A stretch of 64,000 nucleotides of DNA from assembly GCA_964036045.1 (NCBI GenBank), contig OZ038381.1:100445367-100509366 (forward strand), given 5' to 3'. Within the stretch, counting starts at the first letter, position 1. Every line of letters starts with the position of its first letter. This DNA is from Eutreptiella sp. 'Long Island Sound 2002'. Its lineage: Eukaryota; Euglenozoa; Euglenophyceae; Eutreptiales; Eutreptiaceae. The notes beneath the pieces were generated by a model, which was given only the letters and a program-made list of their open reading frames with translations, ran no database searches and had not been told where the DNA came from. Positions 1 through 10,830 of the stretch are shown in pieces. A program made the position numbers and the translations under genes.

Positions 1-2171
1 TGCTCCTCCGAGGAACCACGCCTCCCCCCACGACCACGTCCCCAGCAACGAACTCTGTGATCACGAATGGTGGGCTTGGAAAAGCCGTGGTAGCCTACAC
101 CGTGTGCAGTAGCTACGAATTGCCCTCCCCCTCCCCACAGCGTCCCTTGCATGGAGACATGCCTCACCCGCATGCAGCTATAGGTTACCCAATTCCCACT
201 CTTTGGGCCTGAATGCCCACGCACACCGGAGGCCATATGGCCCGAACTCAGTCTGGTGTCAGCAACAAAAAAAAAGCAGTTGGCTTGTTACACACTCGGA
301 TTTCAACCTTCATGGCCGTTGCCTTGCTATCTCTAGGAAACGATGTCCTTTTTGAATTCTCTTTATGAGCAAGCACTTGAACCCTCCATCCACACTCTCG
401 GATCATCGCGAACCAATAGCATGGCTTATCAGCAACGGCCCACATAGTGCCGCATATTGCTACAAGTTGGGTCCCAATTGGGTCAAGGCAGAATGCCTAT
501 GTCCCCGGAAGGCTGCCACCATCTTCCAACACACTCACGCAACAGCAGAATGCGCTTGGCCACGGCCACCAACCACCAAGGATATGAAGACCCTTGTGAT
601 GTCTGCATAAATGCAGGGTGGTTTCCTCCCTTCCTTCCTAGCTAGGTTTTATCGTGTGGACGCTGCACACAGTGCCCACACAGTGCGCACACACTGCAAC
701 AATTTGGCCCAAGCACAACCTCAGTGAGAGCATGGCCCTCAACCAACTGCCTCACCCCCCAATGCCTGGACAATCCCCTAGACCTTGTTCCCCCTCTCAC
801 ACACAGTCGGGTCCCAACCCTTTTGACTTGCCTCAGCCCAATCTAGTGACACGCGACTGATGGCATGTGGCATGCTTCTGCAGAGTTTGAGAACCAAACC
901 CTTGAGCAAATTAGTTTTACCGGAATGGATCATATTTTGGAGAAAAACATATCAGATTTTTTTTTTCGCGGGAAGAAACGATTGCGGTTTTAGCATGTGT
1001 TGGCCACCAACTGCCATGGACTATCTTAGTCACGTGGTGTTGGCTACTTCTGATTGTTGATGGCTTTTTTGAAAAAGGTAGTTATACCAATTTTTGGCCC
1101 ATTTGGGGGTACTTCCAGCATTCGCCTCCTCACGTGGCAAAATTTCGCACCTGCCATTTGCTTTGTTTTCAGGGACACTGTGTTGTTGTTGTTAAAACCA
1201 ATTTTTCAAACCAATTTAAGGGGGAGGCCCTAGCGCAGTGCGCGCGCAATGTGCATCCAACTATTTGGCCACTAAGGCAGCCTAAGCACCCATTGTTTGA
1301 CTCTGTTGTGGGACAAAGTCCTAATGTGTTCGCCAATTACCGATGGTGGCCAATGTGATGTTGCATGTTTCCACCCTATGGGGGATGTGTAGGTTGGTTG
1401 CTTTGCCCATTACTCTATTGCCAACTGCATGCAAATCGCTTCAGGATATCTACCCCGGATGGGGGGCACATCCTGTGTAGTCTGCATGTGTATTGATGTA
1501 ACTCCCCACAATCCTCCCCACTTCCCTTGCCTTATGTACCCAGTTCTCACAGGTTTGGGAACTACTGTGGCACTTGGACTTAGTCTTGTCGCATGTGCTT
1601 CGTTGGAGCCAGTCTTGTGGGCATTTGGAAGGGGGGCAATTTGGAGACTTTTTTGGGAAAGTATGTTCCAAAAGTAGCACCAGTGCACATGCAGTGCAAG
1701 GACTCTCCCTAAGAGCAGCATTCCTTCATGCATATGTGTGTGTACACGGCATGCTATTTTTTTTAGGTATTGGATGCGGACAAAACCCTCAATTTGGTGC
1801 TCACCCAAGGTCCACCATGTACCCCTGGAACGATCCCCCCCCCCCCCCAAAACACCTGTCCATGGTACAGCAAAACACAGTCTCTTACACGAAACTCAGT
1901 GCCACCAAAATAGTTGAGCCGCCCCGCAAGCCCTTTCTCCCTCACAACAACACGCTCGCTTCTTTGTCCTGGTCTGTGGGCCTTGTGGCAGTGCTGTCGT
2001 GTGCAGAGTGCCCTGGGCGTTTGGATGCTGCAGGGGAGGTCAACCATGTGGTGCTGCTTCCAGCGGTCACAGTGCCGCCTCTCGCTCTGTGGTCCCACGT
2101 CTGCATCCCCGCCGCATCGCTGTCGCCTTGGCCCATTTTGCTTGTCGCAGTCATGTAGTCCAGGCCACGTG
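1..2171. other. No gene recognised; upstream flank
   Basis: Only short overlapping open frames on both strands, none with recognisable domains or internal consistency. Base composition is mixed until about 2160, where it rises sharply into the GC-rich gene that follows. A run of C lies near 1831-1848. I see no convincing promoter element; if the downstream gene has a promoter it must lie in the last few hundred bases of this stretch. Confidence 0.6.
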
Positions 2172-5100
2172 ATGTCAGCAAAGAATCGGTCGTCGAACAC
2201 ACGCCAGGGGTCCGCTGGCCGGTCGCCTCGCTCCCCGACGTCGGGCAGCCCCAGCGCCCATCAACTGGTGCAGCCGTCTGTCCCTGCCTTGACTGCCAAA
2301 TGCCAGTCCCTCGAGCAGCAGCTGACTGCAGAGCGGCAGCAGACGGCGAGCTTGAGTTTGGAGGAGCGGAGTGTGAATCGGCTCCGCGAGATCAGTTCAG
2401 AGGAGGAGCTGGGCGCGGAGGAGGCGGCCTGCCTAGGGGAGGTCGAGGTGCCGAGTGTGCGGCGCCCACCGCGGGGGACCACTGGCCCGGCGCCGCAGCC
2501 GGACGCGGCCCCAGCCCCAATTGCGGAGCGGAAGCGAGGCACCTCCGCTGAAGACGAGCTCCAGGCAGTGATGCGGGAGCGGGACGCCCTGTTGGCTGAG
2601 AAGCAGCAGTGGCTGGAGTGCGAGGCGGGACGGCAGGGGCAGTGGGACAAGCTCGTGAGCGAGCGGGATGGCCTGGCGGCGGAGTGCACGCAGCAGCAGG
2701 AGCAGCAGTCGATGCTGATGGACCTGCTGATGGAGGCGCAGGACAAGACGGAGGCCCTGGAGCAGCAGTTGGCCGAGGCTGGCCTGGCCACCGGCCAAGT
2801 GCAGGGCACTGTCGCGACCCTCCGCGCAAATCTGGAGGCCAGCGAGGGCCGCTACGAGGCGCTGTGCAACGCCGTGCGGGCGCTGTCGATGGAGGCGGTG
2901 GCCGTGCGCGAGCAGCTCGTGGGCGCCATGGCTGTGCAGGAGCCGCTGACAGCGGAGATCTCGCGGGGGCCTGAGAGCCCCCGGAGCGCCTTGCAGACTG
3001 CGAAGCGGGTACCGTGTGCACATCCGGAGCTGGAGATGCACGCGGCAGTGCTCACGGATCTGCGGGGGCTGCTGCCGTGCCTGAGCGCATCACTGGAGGG
3101 CCCTCGGGGGAACGGAACCGCGGAGCACGACCGGGAGGTGCGTGCACTGCAGCAGAAGCTGTGGGATGCCAAGCAACGACAGGACGAGGGGGTGGCGGAG
3201 GTGCAGCGGCTGCAGGCGGTCGTGGAGGACCGGGAGCGGCGTGTCGCCAGCCTCGAGGCGGCCTCTGGAGGATCGACGGGGGACAATCCTGAGCTGCTGG
3301 CCCTCGTCCAGCGCTTGGGGCACAGTGCTCAGGCGCTGGAGGCCGCGGAGGTGTGCGCCGATGAGCTTCAGGGTCGCGTGGACGTTGTTGTCGAGGCCCT
3401 GACCGCGGGGAACACGCTGCTGGAGGCGGAGATGCGGCGCCTGCGGGACGTGGTCAAGAGCGCGACGGTGCGGACGGAGGGGCTGGAGCTGCAGCTGCAC
3501 AACGCCGAGGGCGCAGGTGATCGCCTCCATTGCCTTGAAAATCAGATCCGCCAGCGTCTGAACGATCTCGCTCAACAGAACCACCGGCTAACCTCCGCCA
3601 TGACGCAAGGCCCGGACACGGGCACGCCTGGCACTTGCGGATCCGGCACTGCACCAGACTCGGGCACGCCGTGCGATTCACAGGACCCGGCGGCCGGCAG
3701 ATGCAGTCCGGCACCAGCAATGGGCTCGGCCCTCAACGACCGACGCCGGTCCGCCAGCAGCGGCAAAAAGCCGGTGTCCAGCAGCAAAGCAGCCGCAAAG
3801 CGCCCCGCAGCCCTGAGCAAGCCCGGCGGCGGCGGTGGCGGCGGCAAGCCGTCCGCCGCCAAGGCGCCCGGCGCCTCGGCGGTGGTGCGCCGCTCTGGGT
3901 CCGTCAGCCGCCGTGACAGTCCCGCCCCGGCCCCGGTTCCTCCGTTGCCAGTGCCCGGCAACGGGCCCCTACACCTCATGTTCGATGTGCAGCTGCGATG
4001 TCTGGGGCAGGCGGTGGAGCAGTGCACGGCGCTGCTGGCGGACCGGGAGCAGCAGCGGCAGTACTGGGAACAGAAGTACATGGGGGCCGCCGGGGACAAG
4101 GAGAGGCCTGACGACGTGCCGGACGTCGCGCGGGGGACCCTTGAGGACTACCTGCGCGATGCCCTGGGCACCATTGCCGCCGAAATCGATGCGGCGCTGG
4201 GCCGGCACGACGCAGTGCTGGAGGACCTCCTGCACATGCACTGCCAGCCGCCCGGGCGGCGGCGCGCGCCGGGCGCGGACCGCGTGGCCACGGGGGTCCG
4301 CGACGCAGGCGCGAGTGTTGCTGCGCAGGCGCAGGACATGGCCGCGCGCCTGTCATGGCTGAAGGCCCTGGCCCCCCGCGTCAGCTGCTGGAGGGAGGCG
4401 GAGGACGCCCTGAGGGCGGCGTTCCTGGAGCGGGACCAGGCCGTGCAGGAGCTCGAGGGGCGGCTGGCGGCCTCGAAGGAGCTGCTGCGGGCGGAGTCCA
4501 TGGAGTGTGAGCAGCTGAGCCGCATGCTGGATGAGCATGGGCTGGACCGCGAGGCGGACATGGCGTGGAAGGTGCAGCGGCTGCAGCAGATGAACGAGGC
4601 GATGGAAGAGGCGCTGATGCGCCGCAACCGGCAGCTCAACGACATGTTCGGGACGTGGGTCGAGGCGCATCTCCCGACGGAGATGAGCCCTGGCAAGACA
4701 CGGCCCGGCGGGGGCCTGGACGCGGAGCTGGAGCGCCTGGCGTACAATATCCTCCTGATCGAGGGCGGGCTGTCCGTCACCTGCAGCCTGCACAAGCTGC
4801 TGATGGACAAGGACAGCGCGCTTCGCAAGATGCAGCGCGGGGGCCTTGTGGCGGAGGAGGAGTATGAGCGGCTGTACGTGACGATGGAGGAGGAGGCCGC
4901 AGGGCTGCTCCTGCAGGAGCACAGCCGGTGCGAGCCGGGGCGCACGCGGCTGCGCCGCTGGCCGCCCGCAGTGACGACAGACCTCCGCGTTGTGGAGAGG
5001 GACGAGGAGCGCCGCCAATGGATGATCGACGGGGACACAATGGAGGTCCTCGACGCAGCGCTGGGGCGGGACGCGCGTCGGAAGACGGCCTTCATCGGCG

Positions 5101-5705
5101 TCGAGATCGCGGAGCGTGTGCTGGTGGATGTCAACGGCGACGGGCATCTGGACACGCTGGTGGTGCCGGAGGGGCTGCAGTACCCCGGCGTGAAGGTGCT
5201 GGTGGTCAGCGGCCCGGCGCAGCGTGACGGCATCCGCATGCACGACGTGGTGACGCACGTGGACGGCCACCCCACGAACTCTCTGGAGCAGTTTCGGAGG
5301 GCTGCTAGCGCCGTCACGCCGGGGGCCACGACGGTGTTCACGGTCACCCGCAACCACCAGACGAAGACCATCGACATCCGCACCGATGAAGTGGAGCACG
5401 CGGCGTTTGTGCCGGGCGCGCGGCAGATCCACCGCATCGCGCTCCGCAGCATCACGTCCAGCGATCCGGATCCGGACGGGCCGCGGTCCTCGCGGGAGGT
5501 TGCAGGCGTTGACGTCCAGCGCGTCGTGTCGGAGGGCACCGCCAGCCCCGAGCTGTCGCCCCGAGCCCAGCATCCGCCTGGCGACCCCCCGGATGGCGAC
5601 TCTTCGGAGGCTCCCGGTGTGGACCCCGAGGCACTCGCTGCAGAGTCGCGGTGGTTCGTCCGACTGCCTTCATTGCTCCTGGGCGGCTCCTGGGCCAGTA
5701 CGTAG
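2172..5705 (+). CDS. Long coiled-coil protein with C-terminal PDZ domain
   Basis: An uninterrupted frame of 1177 codons. I start it at the ATG at 2172 because the frame upstream (open to 1914) is cysteine/tryptophan-rich, compositionally unlike the protein, and lies before the GC rise. Seen in order: heptad-rich helices at about residues 40-92, a proline-rich linker, long Glu/Gln/Leu coiled coils from about 125 to 480, a disordered Ser/Pro/Gly/Lys segment with a run of seven Gly (about 480-600), more helices and coiled coil to about 950, and a PDZ-like fold at about 974-1072 (a GV...V.SGPAQRDGIRMHDVV pattern). Within the PDZ region residues 986-994 read DVNGDGHLD, a calcium-loop-like motif. 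The last 100 residues look disordered. Such proteins usually act as scaffolds at cytoskeleton, cilium or membranes; that role is inference. No introns are needed. No close relative is recognised. Confidence 0.85.
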   Translation: MSAKNRSSNTRQGSAGRSPRSPTSGSPSAHQLVQPSVPALTAKCQSLEQQLTAERQQTASLSLEERSVNRLREISSEEELGAEEAACLGEVEVPSVRRPPRGTTGPAPQPDAAPAPIAERKRGTSAEDELQAVMRERDALLAEKQQWLECEAGRQGQWDKLVSERDGLAAECTQQQEQQSMLMDLLMEAQDKTEALEQQLAEAGLATGQVQGTVATLRANLEASEGRYEALCNAVRALSMEAVAVREQLVGAMAVQEPLTAEISRGPESPRSALQTAKRVPCAHPELEMHAAVLTDLRGLLPCLSASLEGPRGNGTAEHDREVRALQQKLWDAKQRQDEGVAEVQRLQAVVEDRERRVASLEAASGGSTGDNPELLALVQRLGHSAQALEAAEVCADELQGRVDVVVEALTAGNTLLEAEMRRLRDVVKSATVRTEGLELQLHNAEGAGDRLHCLENQIRQRLNDLAQQNHRLTSAMTQGPDTGTPGTCGSGTAPDSGTPCDSQDPAAGRCSPAPAMGSALNDRRRSASSGKKPVSSSKAAAKRPAALSKPGGGGGGGKPSAAKAPGASAVVRRSGSVSRRDSPAPAPVPPLPVPGNGPLHLMFDVQLRCLGQAVEQCTALLADREQQRQYWEQKYMGAAGDKERPDDVPDVARGTLEDYLRDALGTIAAEIDAALGRHDAVLEDLLHMHCQPPGRRRAPGADRVATGVRDAGASVAAQAQDMAARLSWLKALAPRVSCWREAEDALRAAFLERDQAVQELEGRLAASKELLRAESMECEQLSRMLDEHGLDREADMAWKVQRLQQMNEAMEEALMRRNRQLNDMFGTWVEAHLPTEMSPGKTRPGGGLDAELERLAYNILLIEGGLSVTCSLHKLLMDKDSALRKMQRGGLVAEEEYERLYVTMEEEAAGLLLQEHSRCEPGRTRLRRWPPAVTTDLRVVERDEERRQWMIDGDTMEVLDAALGRDARRKTAFIGVEIAERVLVDVNGDGHLDTLVVPEGLQYPGVKVLVVSGPAQRDGIRMHDVVTHVDGHPTNSLEQFRRAASAVTPGATTVFTVTRNHQTKTIDIRTDEVEHAAFVPGARQIHRIALRSITSSDPDPDGPRSSREVAGVDVQRVVSEGTASPELSPRAQHPPGDPPDGDSSEAPGVDPEALAAESRWFVRLPSLLLGGSWAST

Positions 5706-6460
5706 GTCATTGCTGTGGGTCAAGGGGCCCAGCAAGTCCGAGAGGGGGGTGGGTCTGTGGGCTTGGACCTCCCCCCCCTGGATGCACGGCTCTTGTTCAG
5801 GACAGGGATGCTTCTTTCCACCCGCCAAGGACAGCCGAAGGCTGGACATGGCACTTGGCATGTCACCAACTCCGGTTGATGTTCAATTGACTGACAGGAC
5901 TGATTTTCAGCTGATGGTTGGCCTACATCTGTTCACAGTTTCAGGTTCCATGGGTGCAGTTGGTGGTCAACCCCCCGTTTGCCTGATATTCGAGGGTAAC
6001 AGAGTGCAGCCTTTTGTCACCTCCACACCGCGTGCATTGAACACAGCCCTGCTCTTGGGGTGTGTAGGTTGTGATACGGGCAATTTTTTCTTTATTGCGT
6101 GAAACAAAAAAATTCTTACATCGTGTAATTTTTTTGCGGAAAGTTGTGTGAACCCGTACTCGCATTGCTGCAAAAAAAAATTACAAAATGTGACAATTTT
6201 TTCTGCACGAGTTTACCACAGAAACATTACAAGACTTTTTTTACACGGGTTTACTGCGAACAAAGAAATTACACGACTTTACCGCAAAGAGAAAAATTCA
6301 AAATTACTGGAAAAAAACGCATGCACGTTGCCAATCTGCCCACTTGTGGGCCACTTCTGATTTTGTCCCCCGCTCTAAAGCGCTAGGGACCCCACGGACG
6401 GCAGGAGTTATGTAGCCACCCGGCCCATTTGTGGGCCACTTCTGATTTTGTTCCCCACTT
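5706..6460. other. Non-coding downstream flank, AT-rich from about 6.07 kb
   Basis: No credible gene. From about 6070 to 6310 the sequence is AT-rich with runs of A or T and repeats of a roughly 22-base motif (see the paired repeat entries). It then passes into a short pair of near-repeats around 'cccacttgtgggccacttctgattttgt' type wording at about 6338-6370 and 6426-6456 (two copies of a 30-base block). Confidence 0.5.
6070..6310. repeat. AT-rich motif island, left copy
   Basis: Contains several forms of a motif close to TTACACGACTTTACCGCAAA (clearest at about 6270-6292; others near 6227-6250 and 6208-6225), plus a reverse-oriented form near 6125-6152. The reverse complement of the same motif recurs at 7310-7410, so two islands face each other around the copia-like fragment. 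They could be degraded ends of a transposon; no clean terminal repeat or target duplication could be drawn. Confidence 0.45.
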
Positions 6461-6531
6461 TTGTGGTTACTGGCGATGACAGAGAAGGGTTGCATTGGAT
6501 TTTGGTTTTTGTGTGCCTCTGATCGTCGTGT

Positions 6532-6795
6532 TTGGTTGGGGCGTTGTATTATATGGGTTTGGGAACCCCTGAGCGCCATTCATTTGATCCGCCCTTTCTT
6601 ATCGGTGCTCAAGAAGCTTTGCCTACCCACCAAGCACCGGGTCTTGGGGTTCCAATTGGACAGTTGGTCTTGTGGTTTTCAGAGCCTGCACCTCACAAAC
6701 CTCGTGCTGGATCACCAGGATTCTTTTTCGGATATGCCCCTCACCCCAATGGGACCACGTTTTGTCGACTATGTGTTGAGCATTGCTACTGCTGA
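6532..6795 (+). pseudogene. Fragment of a Ty1/copia-like polyprotein
   Basis: The translated stretch contains IGQLVLWFSEP followed by KPRAGSPGFFFGYAPHPNG. This resembles the link between integrase and reverse transcriptase in Ty1/copia polyproteins, where a 'PFG.LV' segment precedes 'K..PR..PG.FLGY...PGG'. Only about 60 residues can be aligned by eye, no integrase or RT catalytic residues are present, and the frame stops shortly after. The assignment rests on remembered family patterns, not on a search. A downstream open frame (6856-7137, Lys/Glu-rich, 93 codons) may be more of the same element, but I cannot recognise it. Confidence 0.4.
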
Positions 6796-7289
6796 TCGTG
6801 CTGTGCGGGTCATTTAACCGTTTGGTGATGATTTGGAGGGCGTGACTGAGCTTCCTTGCCCTCCCGAGTCCGCCCCAGCACCCAAGTTGAAGGTGCACTT
6901 TCGGGGATCGAGTTGAGTGTTTGGGCCACCCCCACCCCACTCAAGGACACCGAGCAAAGTGTGGAAGAGTTAGAGGCCAAGGTGCAACGTTCCATGGCCA
7001 CTTCTGCCATAGCGAAGGAAACCCGTCCCAAGGTCCTCATCCGTCGAGAGTGGCGCCAGGTGCCAGATGCCTACCCCAAAGATGCATCTGGCCAGCTGGA
7101 GTGTGACCAGCTTTTCATCAATTTCTTGGGTAAGTAGCTGGTAGCTAAATTGCGCGTGGTTTGTCGGCTGAACACCAATTTTGGTGCAAAGCCCAAGTCC
7201 AGCGACACAAAAACTGACCTCATCTACAAGCGTGCAATGTGCATCGGACTGCGAGGAAACCCCAAGAGTGAAAAATGTGGCTGGTGTAA

Positions 7290-7430
7290 AAAATCCTCAA
7301 GTTGTGTACTTTTTTTGTTGCGGTAAGCCGTGTAAATTATGGGGAAAACTGTTTTTTTTTGTGGTAAATGCATGTAATTATTTTGTTTTGCGGTAAGTCA
7401 TGTGAATGAGAAAAAACATTGAAAATTGAA
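7290..7430. repeat. AT-rich motif island, right copy (inverted)
   Basis: Holds three forms of TTGCGGTAAG.CGTGTAA (near 7317-7338, 7360-7380 and 7385-7408), the reverse complement of the motif at 6227-6292. The inverted arrangement around 6.5-7.1 kb suggests that the two islands are related ends or internal palindromes of one old element. Confidence 0.45.
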
Positions 7431-8221
7431 AGAAATGCAACTTTTGCAATATATGTGCAATATGTAAAGTTGCTGGTTCCGTACGGCACCCCATAGCGAC
7501 CTTAACAATGTGACGCCGAGCCCACAAAGCACCCAGTACTCTGTGTCGCCAACAATTTGTTGGAACTCGGCCAATATAACATAGTATCACATGGTGTCAT
7601 TTGGCACTAGAAACAAAATCAAGTCAAAGAAAAAAGTCCAAACAGAGCCATAGCCAACATCAATGTGCCGGCACGAGGAACAAAATCACACTCACGGAAA
7701 GAGTCCTGACAGGGCCATGGCCCACGGTGCTGCCACCCTTATCGGCCACCAAGGCACTGGGATGAGACCAATATAATGGCATGCTTATGCGCTCCACCAT
7801 TGCTACACCAAAACCCCCTTCACAGCCTGCATTTCTTAGTGTGTTGTGTGCATGTGAAATCACACCAATATATGTTTTCTTTCGTGCGTTCTGTGCCAGT
7901 GCAACCTGCAACAATCTCGGCCTACCATATGTTAGTTTGTTTTCCTTGTATCTAGGGTAGTCTAAGGAGAGGAGACTACGGTGAGGAGTTGGCTGATGGC
8001 AGTTGGAGGGTAATTGGTATAGGCCGAATTCTATGTGATGGCAGCTGTAGGTCAGCATACGGCAGTGGATTGCGGGAGCTTAGGAACCTTGGGGGCATTG
8101 GGAAAGTTTTGGGGCATTTTCAGCCCTCAACGGGTCCTGGGAAATGCCGTGCACGCAGTGCGAAGTTTTGGATGTTGGCAAATACTCGAACCCTAGTTTC
8201 TGCCCCTTCCCACAAGTTTTT
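7431..8221. other. No gene recognised
   Basis: Short random open frames only; no repeat, RNA gene or regulatory motif that I can support. Confidence 0.5.
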
Positions 8222-8820
8222 TGTTCCATACCAGGTTCTTTTTTTTTTGGCTTCCTGTGCATTTGGGATGTGGCATGTTTGAATTGTCACCCATTTTTAC
8301 CCATTTTCAACAATTTTCATGCATTCTCCATCCCCCTTTCCTCCCCACTATGGGGACCCCGAGAAGATAGGGGTGGTGTAGCAATATTGATTTTTCCCGA
8401 CCATGGGGACTCCAAGACGGTAGGGGTGATGTAGCCATATTTATTTTCCCTTACCATGGGGACCATACTGGTTCCATACCGGGGTTTTTTTTTTTAGCTT
8501 CCTATGCATTTGGTATGTGCTACATTTGAATTGTCGCCCATTTTTGCCTATTCTCAACCTTTTTTACCTATTTCCTCCCCACCTTGGGGACCCGAGAAGG
8601 CAGGGGTGATGTAGCCATATTGATCCTTCCCACCATGGGTACCCCGAGAAGGCAGGGATGATGTAGCCATATTGATCTGTCCCCGCTATGGGGACCCCAA
8701 GAAGGCTGGGGTGATGTAGCCATATTGATCTCTCCCCACCATGGGGACCCCCAAAAGGCAAGGATGATGTAGCCATTCCGCCCAACTTTGGGCCCCCAAG
8801 AAGGCAGGGGTGATGCAGCC
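8222..8820. repeat. 248-bp duplication containing a 53-bp minisatellite
   Basis: A block starting TTCCATACC at 8224 recurs at 8472 (offset 248), including a T-run, 'cttcct.tgcatttg' and a 'tttgaattgtc.ccc' segment. Each copy leads into units with CC(A/T)TGGGGACCC.GAGAAGGCAGGGGTGATGTAGCCATATTGATC wording. In the second copy the GATGTAGCC marker falls at 8608, 8660, 8713, 8766 and (as GATGCAGCC) 8812, a period of 52-53 bases. Open frames on the minus strand here are translations of the minisatellite. Confidence 0.75.
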
Positions 8821-9367
8821 AGTGCTGACTTTGCGCTTTGGTCCTGCGACGTGAGGCGGAACTGCCGTCCAAACCGCTTGCGGCTTGGGGACTCATTACC
8901 ATAGCGAAATCTAGGGAAAGGCAAAGGCAAAGTACTGTCAAACGTCCAGTGGCCATAATGCTGGTAATAGGCATGTGGTGTTCGATTGCCGTCAAAAATC
9001 CCGAGCGCAATTCATCTTTGTTCAACCTTCCGGTGCCATTGAGGAAATAATATAGCACTTCCACATCACCCCGACCACAAAGATGTGAGGTGGTGTATCG
9101 ATAGGTGCTCCGCCAAAGCGTTGTAATGGGCCCCGTGAAACCTATACACAACTCCGCAAACAAGTCAATCCCATCGGTGTTGATTGTGTTACGGCGGAGG
9201 AGTTCTATATGAAGTATGGCACAGAAGGTTTGTGGTCTCGCAATTATTTATTCTAATACTTCTACTTTCTCCGGCAAAGCCCCAGTTGGGACAATTGTGT
9301 TTATCAATATCATTCCTATTATTAGGATGATGTGTAGATGCGAAAGGTTTCTCGTGTTTGAACCTGC

Positions 9368-10437
9368 TTGAGTTCCGTCATGGATGACATATGGCGGGAG
9401 GAGAAACTTTCTCCGTACAACCATACTCCGGACTTCGCGCATTTTGCAACACATTTTACCGACAGCATGCCCACATGCTCAGTGGGGGGATATTTGTCGG
9501 ATGTCCTTTTCAATACCCAGTACGCAGGTCATGTTTATAAGATAGCCGTGGCCGTGGACAATCTTGGGAATGTAGTATGGATATGTGACCTTATGCCGGT
9601 AACCCCCGCGGATGTTATGATTGGGATCAACACGGTCCTTCGCGAATACATGGGCCATTCTTTGATTTTGAAGTAGGTGCGCATGACAGCGCCCCTAAGG
9701 GCCGCTTGCACACCGATGTACTTTATATTGGGCGGTACACTTTAAGTGAAGACCAACAAGAGTATCGTGATGTCCATGGTTTCTATCCTACAAGGGTCGG
9801 GCACCTCTTTGCACGGTCATGGCAAAAGAGGATTGTCCACAACCTATGGACACACTCTGCAGCAGAGTTGCATGGCCATGTGCGTATTTTGCTCCACCTT
9901 ACTCAGTTTTGTATTTGCATGTAGACTAGGTATCAACCCTATGGACCGTGGCCTCATTTTGATTTTGAAATAGGTGTGCATGGCGGTGCCTAAGAGGGCC
10001 GCTTGCACACCGCTGTACCGTATATTGGCCGGAAAGCTTTTAGTGAAGACCAACAAGAGTATGACGATGCCCATGGCTTCTATCGTGCAAGGGTGGAGCA
10101 CCTCTTTGCATGGTTGTGGGATTGTCCGCAATGTGTGGACACGCTGTGCAGCAGAGCTGCATGCCATCTGTGTATTTTGCTCCACCTTACTCAGTTTTGT
10201 ATTCGCAGGTAGACTAGGTATCAACCATGTGGACCTTGGCCTCATGTGCTTGAGTTTGTGTGGACACGGGAGGAGGCAGCCATTGAGGAGGAGGAAAATG
10301 ATGATGGTGTTTGTTGCCAATTGTGTGGCCACCGTATTGGTGATGTATGTGAGTGTGGCACTTGCCACTTGAACATGTGTGCATCTTGCATGCCCCCGCA
10401 TAGTTGTACTTTACCAGTCCGAGTGGGTTGTTCATAG
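9368..10437 (+). pseudogene. Decayed DDE_Tnp_4-type transposase (Harbinger-like), 3' part
   Basis: Frame 9368-9676 (starting near ATG 9380) carries YAGHVYKIAVAVDNLGN followed by a hydrophobic strand and 'PADVMIG', like the core of DDE_Tnp_4 transposases where a strand with catalytic D precedes 'G.....SD...'. After a frame change, 9706-9924 reads with SEDQQEYRDVHGFY, and a duplicate at 10003-10212 reads SEDQQEYDDAHGFYRARVEHLF, matching the family's C-terminal 'GFYR.RVEH.F..LK' segment followed by 'ILLHLTQFCIRR'. A cysteine-rich stretch (CQLCGHRIGDVCECGTC, about 10312-10362) follows in yet another frame. Frame changes, stops and the internal duplication make it non-functional unless several introns are assumed. 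Catalytic triad cannot be shown complete. Confidence 0.5.
9680..10256 (+). repeat. Two tandem copies of a ~295-bp transposase segment
   Basis: Block 9680-9973 and block 9974-10256 match along their length: GTGAAGACCAACAAGAGTAT at 9746 and 10043 (offset 297), GTAGACTAGGTATCAACC at 9921 and 10209 (offset 288). Small indels distinguish the copies. They duplicate the exon end of the neighbouring transposase remnant. Confidence 0.85.
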
Positions 10438-10830
10438 GGACAGTGGAGTACCAGGTTGAAGGCAGTTTCGTTGTTGTGATGTGGGATTTGCTGCTTCGCC
10501 GTCGTACCAGACAGATGGCAAGTATTCTTTGGTGAGTATCCGGGTCTGTGTGTACGCACTATGCACGTAGTGCAACAACTTGGTCCTAGGACGCCAACTA
10601 CCCCCCCCCCCCCTTAGGGGGCCTCAACCGCCGGTTAGCTGTCAAAGGTACCGGCCTCAGGGTTCCATAGGCGCCAAAGACGCCCGACGCTCTATGGGCA
10701 CCAAAAACACCCAACAGAAAATTTTGTCCACTTTGGACGCCAACACTATCCTTAAATGCAACCCTCACCCAAACGCCCACCCCAACCTGAAGCCTATTCC
10801 TAACCCAACCTAGATCGAATATTGGAACCA
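10438..10830. other. Left border of the satellite array, with poly-C
   Basis: No gene. At 10589-10608 the sequence GGACGCCAACTACCCCCCCC is followed by a longer C run and TTAGGGGGCCTC; the same 20 bases occur in reverse at 39002-39021 on the other side of the array. C-rich, CCCTAACCC-like text at 10757-10815 grades into the first diverged satellite module. Confidence 0.55.

Noticed and set aside
1914-2171. N-terminal extension of the coiled-coil protein
   Set aside because: Composition and codon use differ from the rest and the GC rise starts at the later ATG (2172).
4148-5710. Minus-strand frame of 520 codons opposite the coiled-coil gene
   Set aside because: Ser/Arg-rich shadow produced by GC-biased third positions of the real gene.
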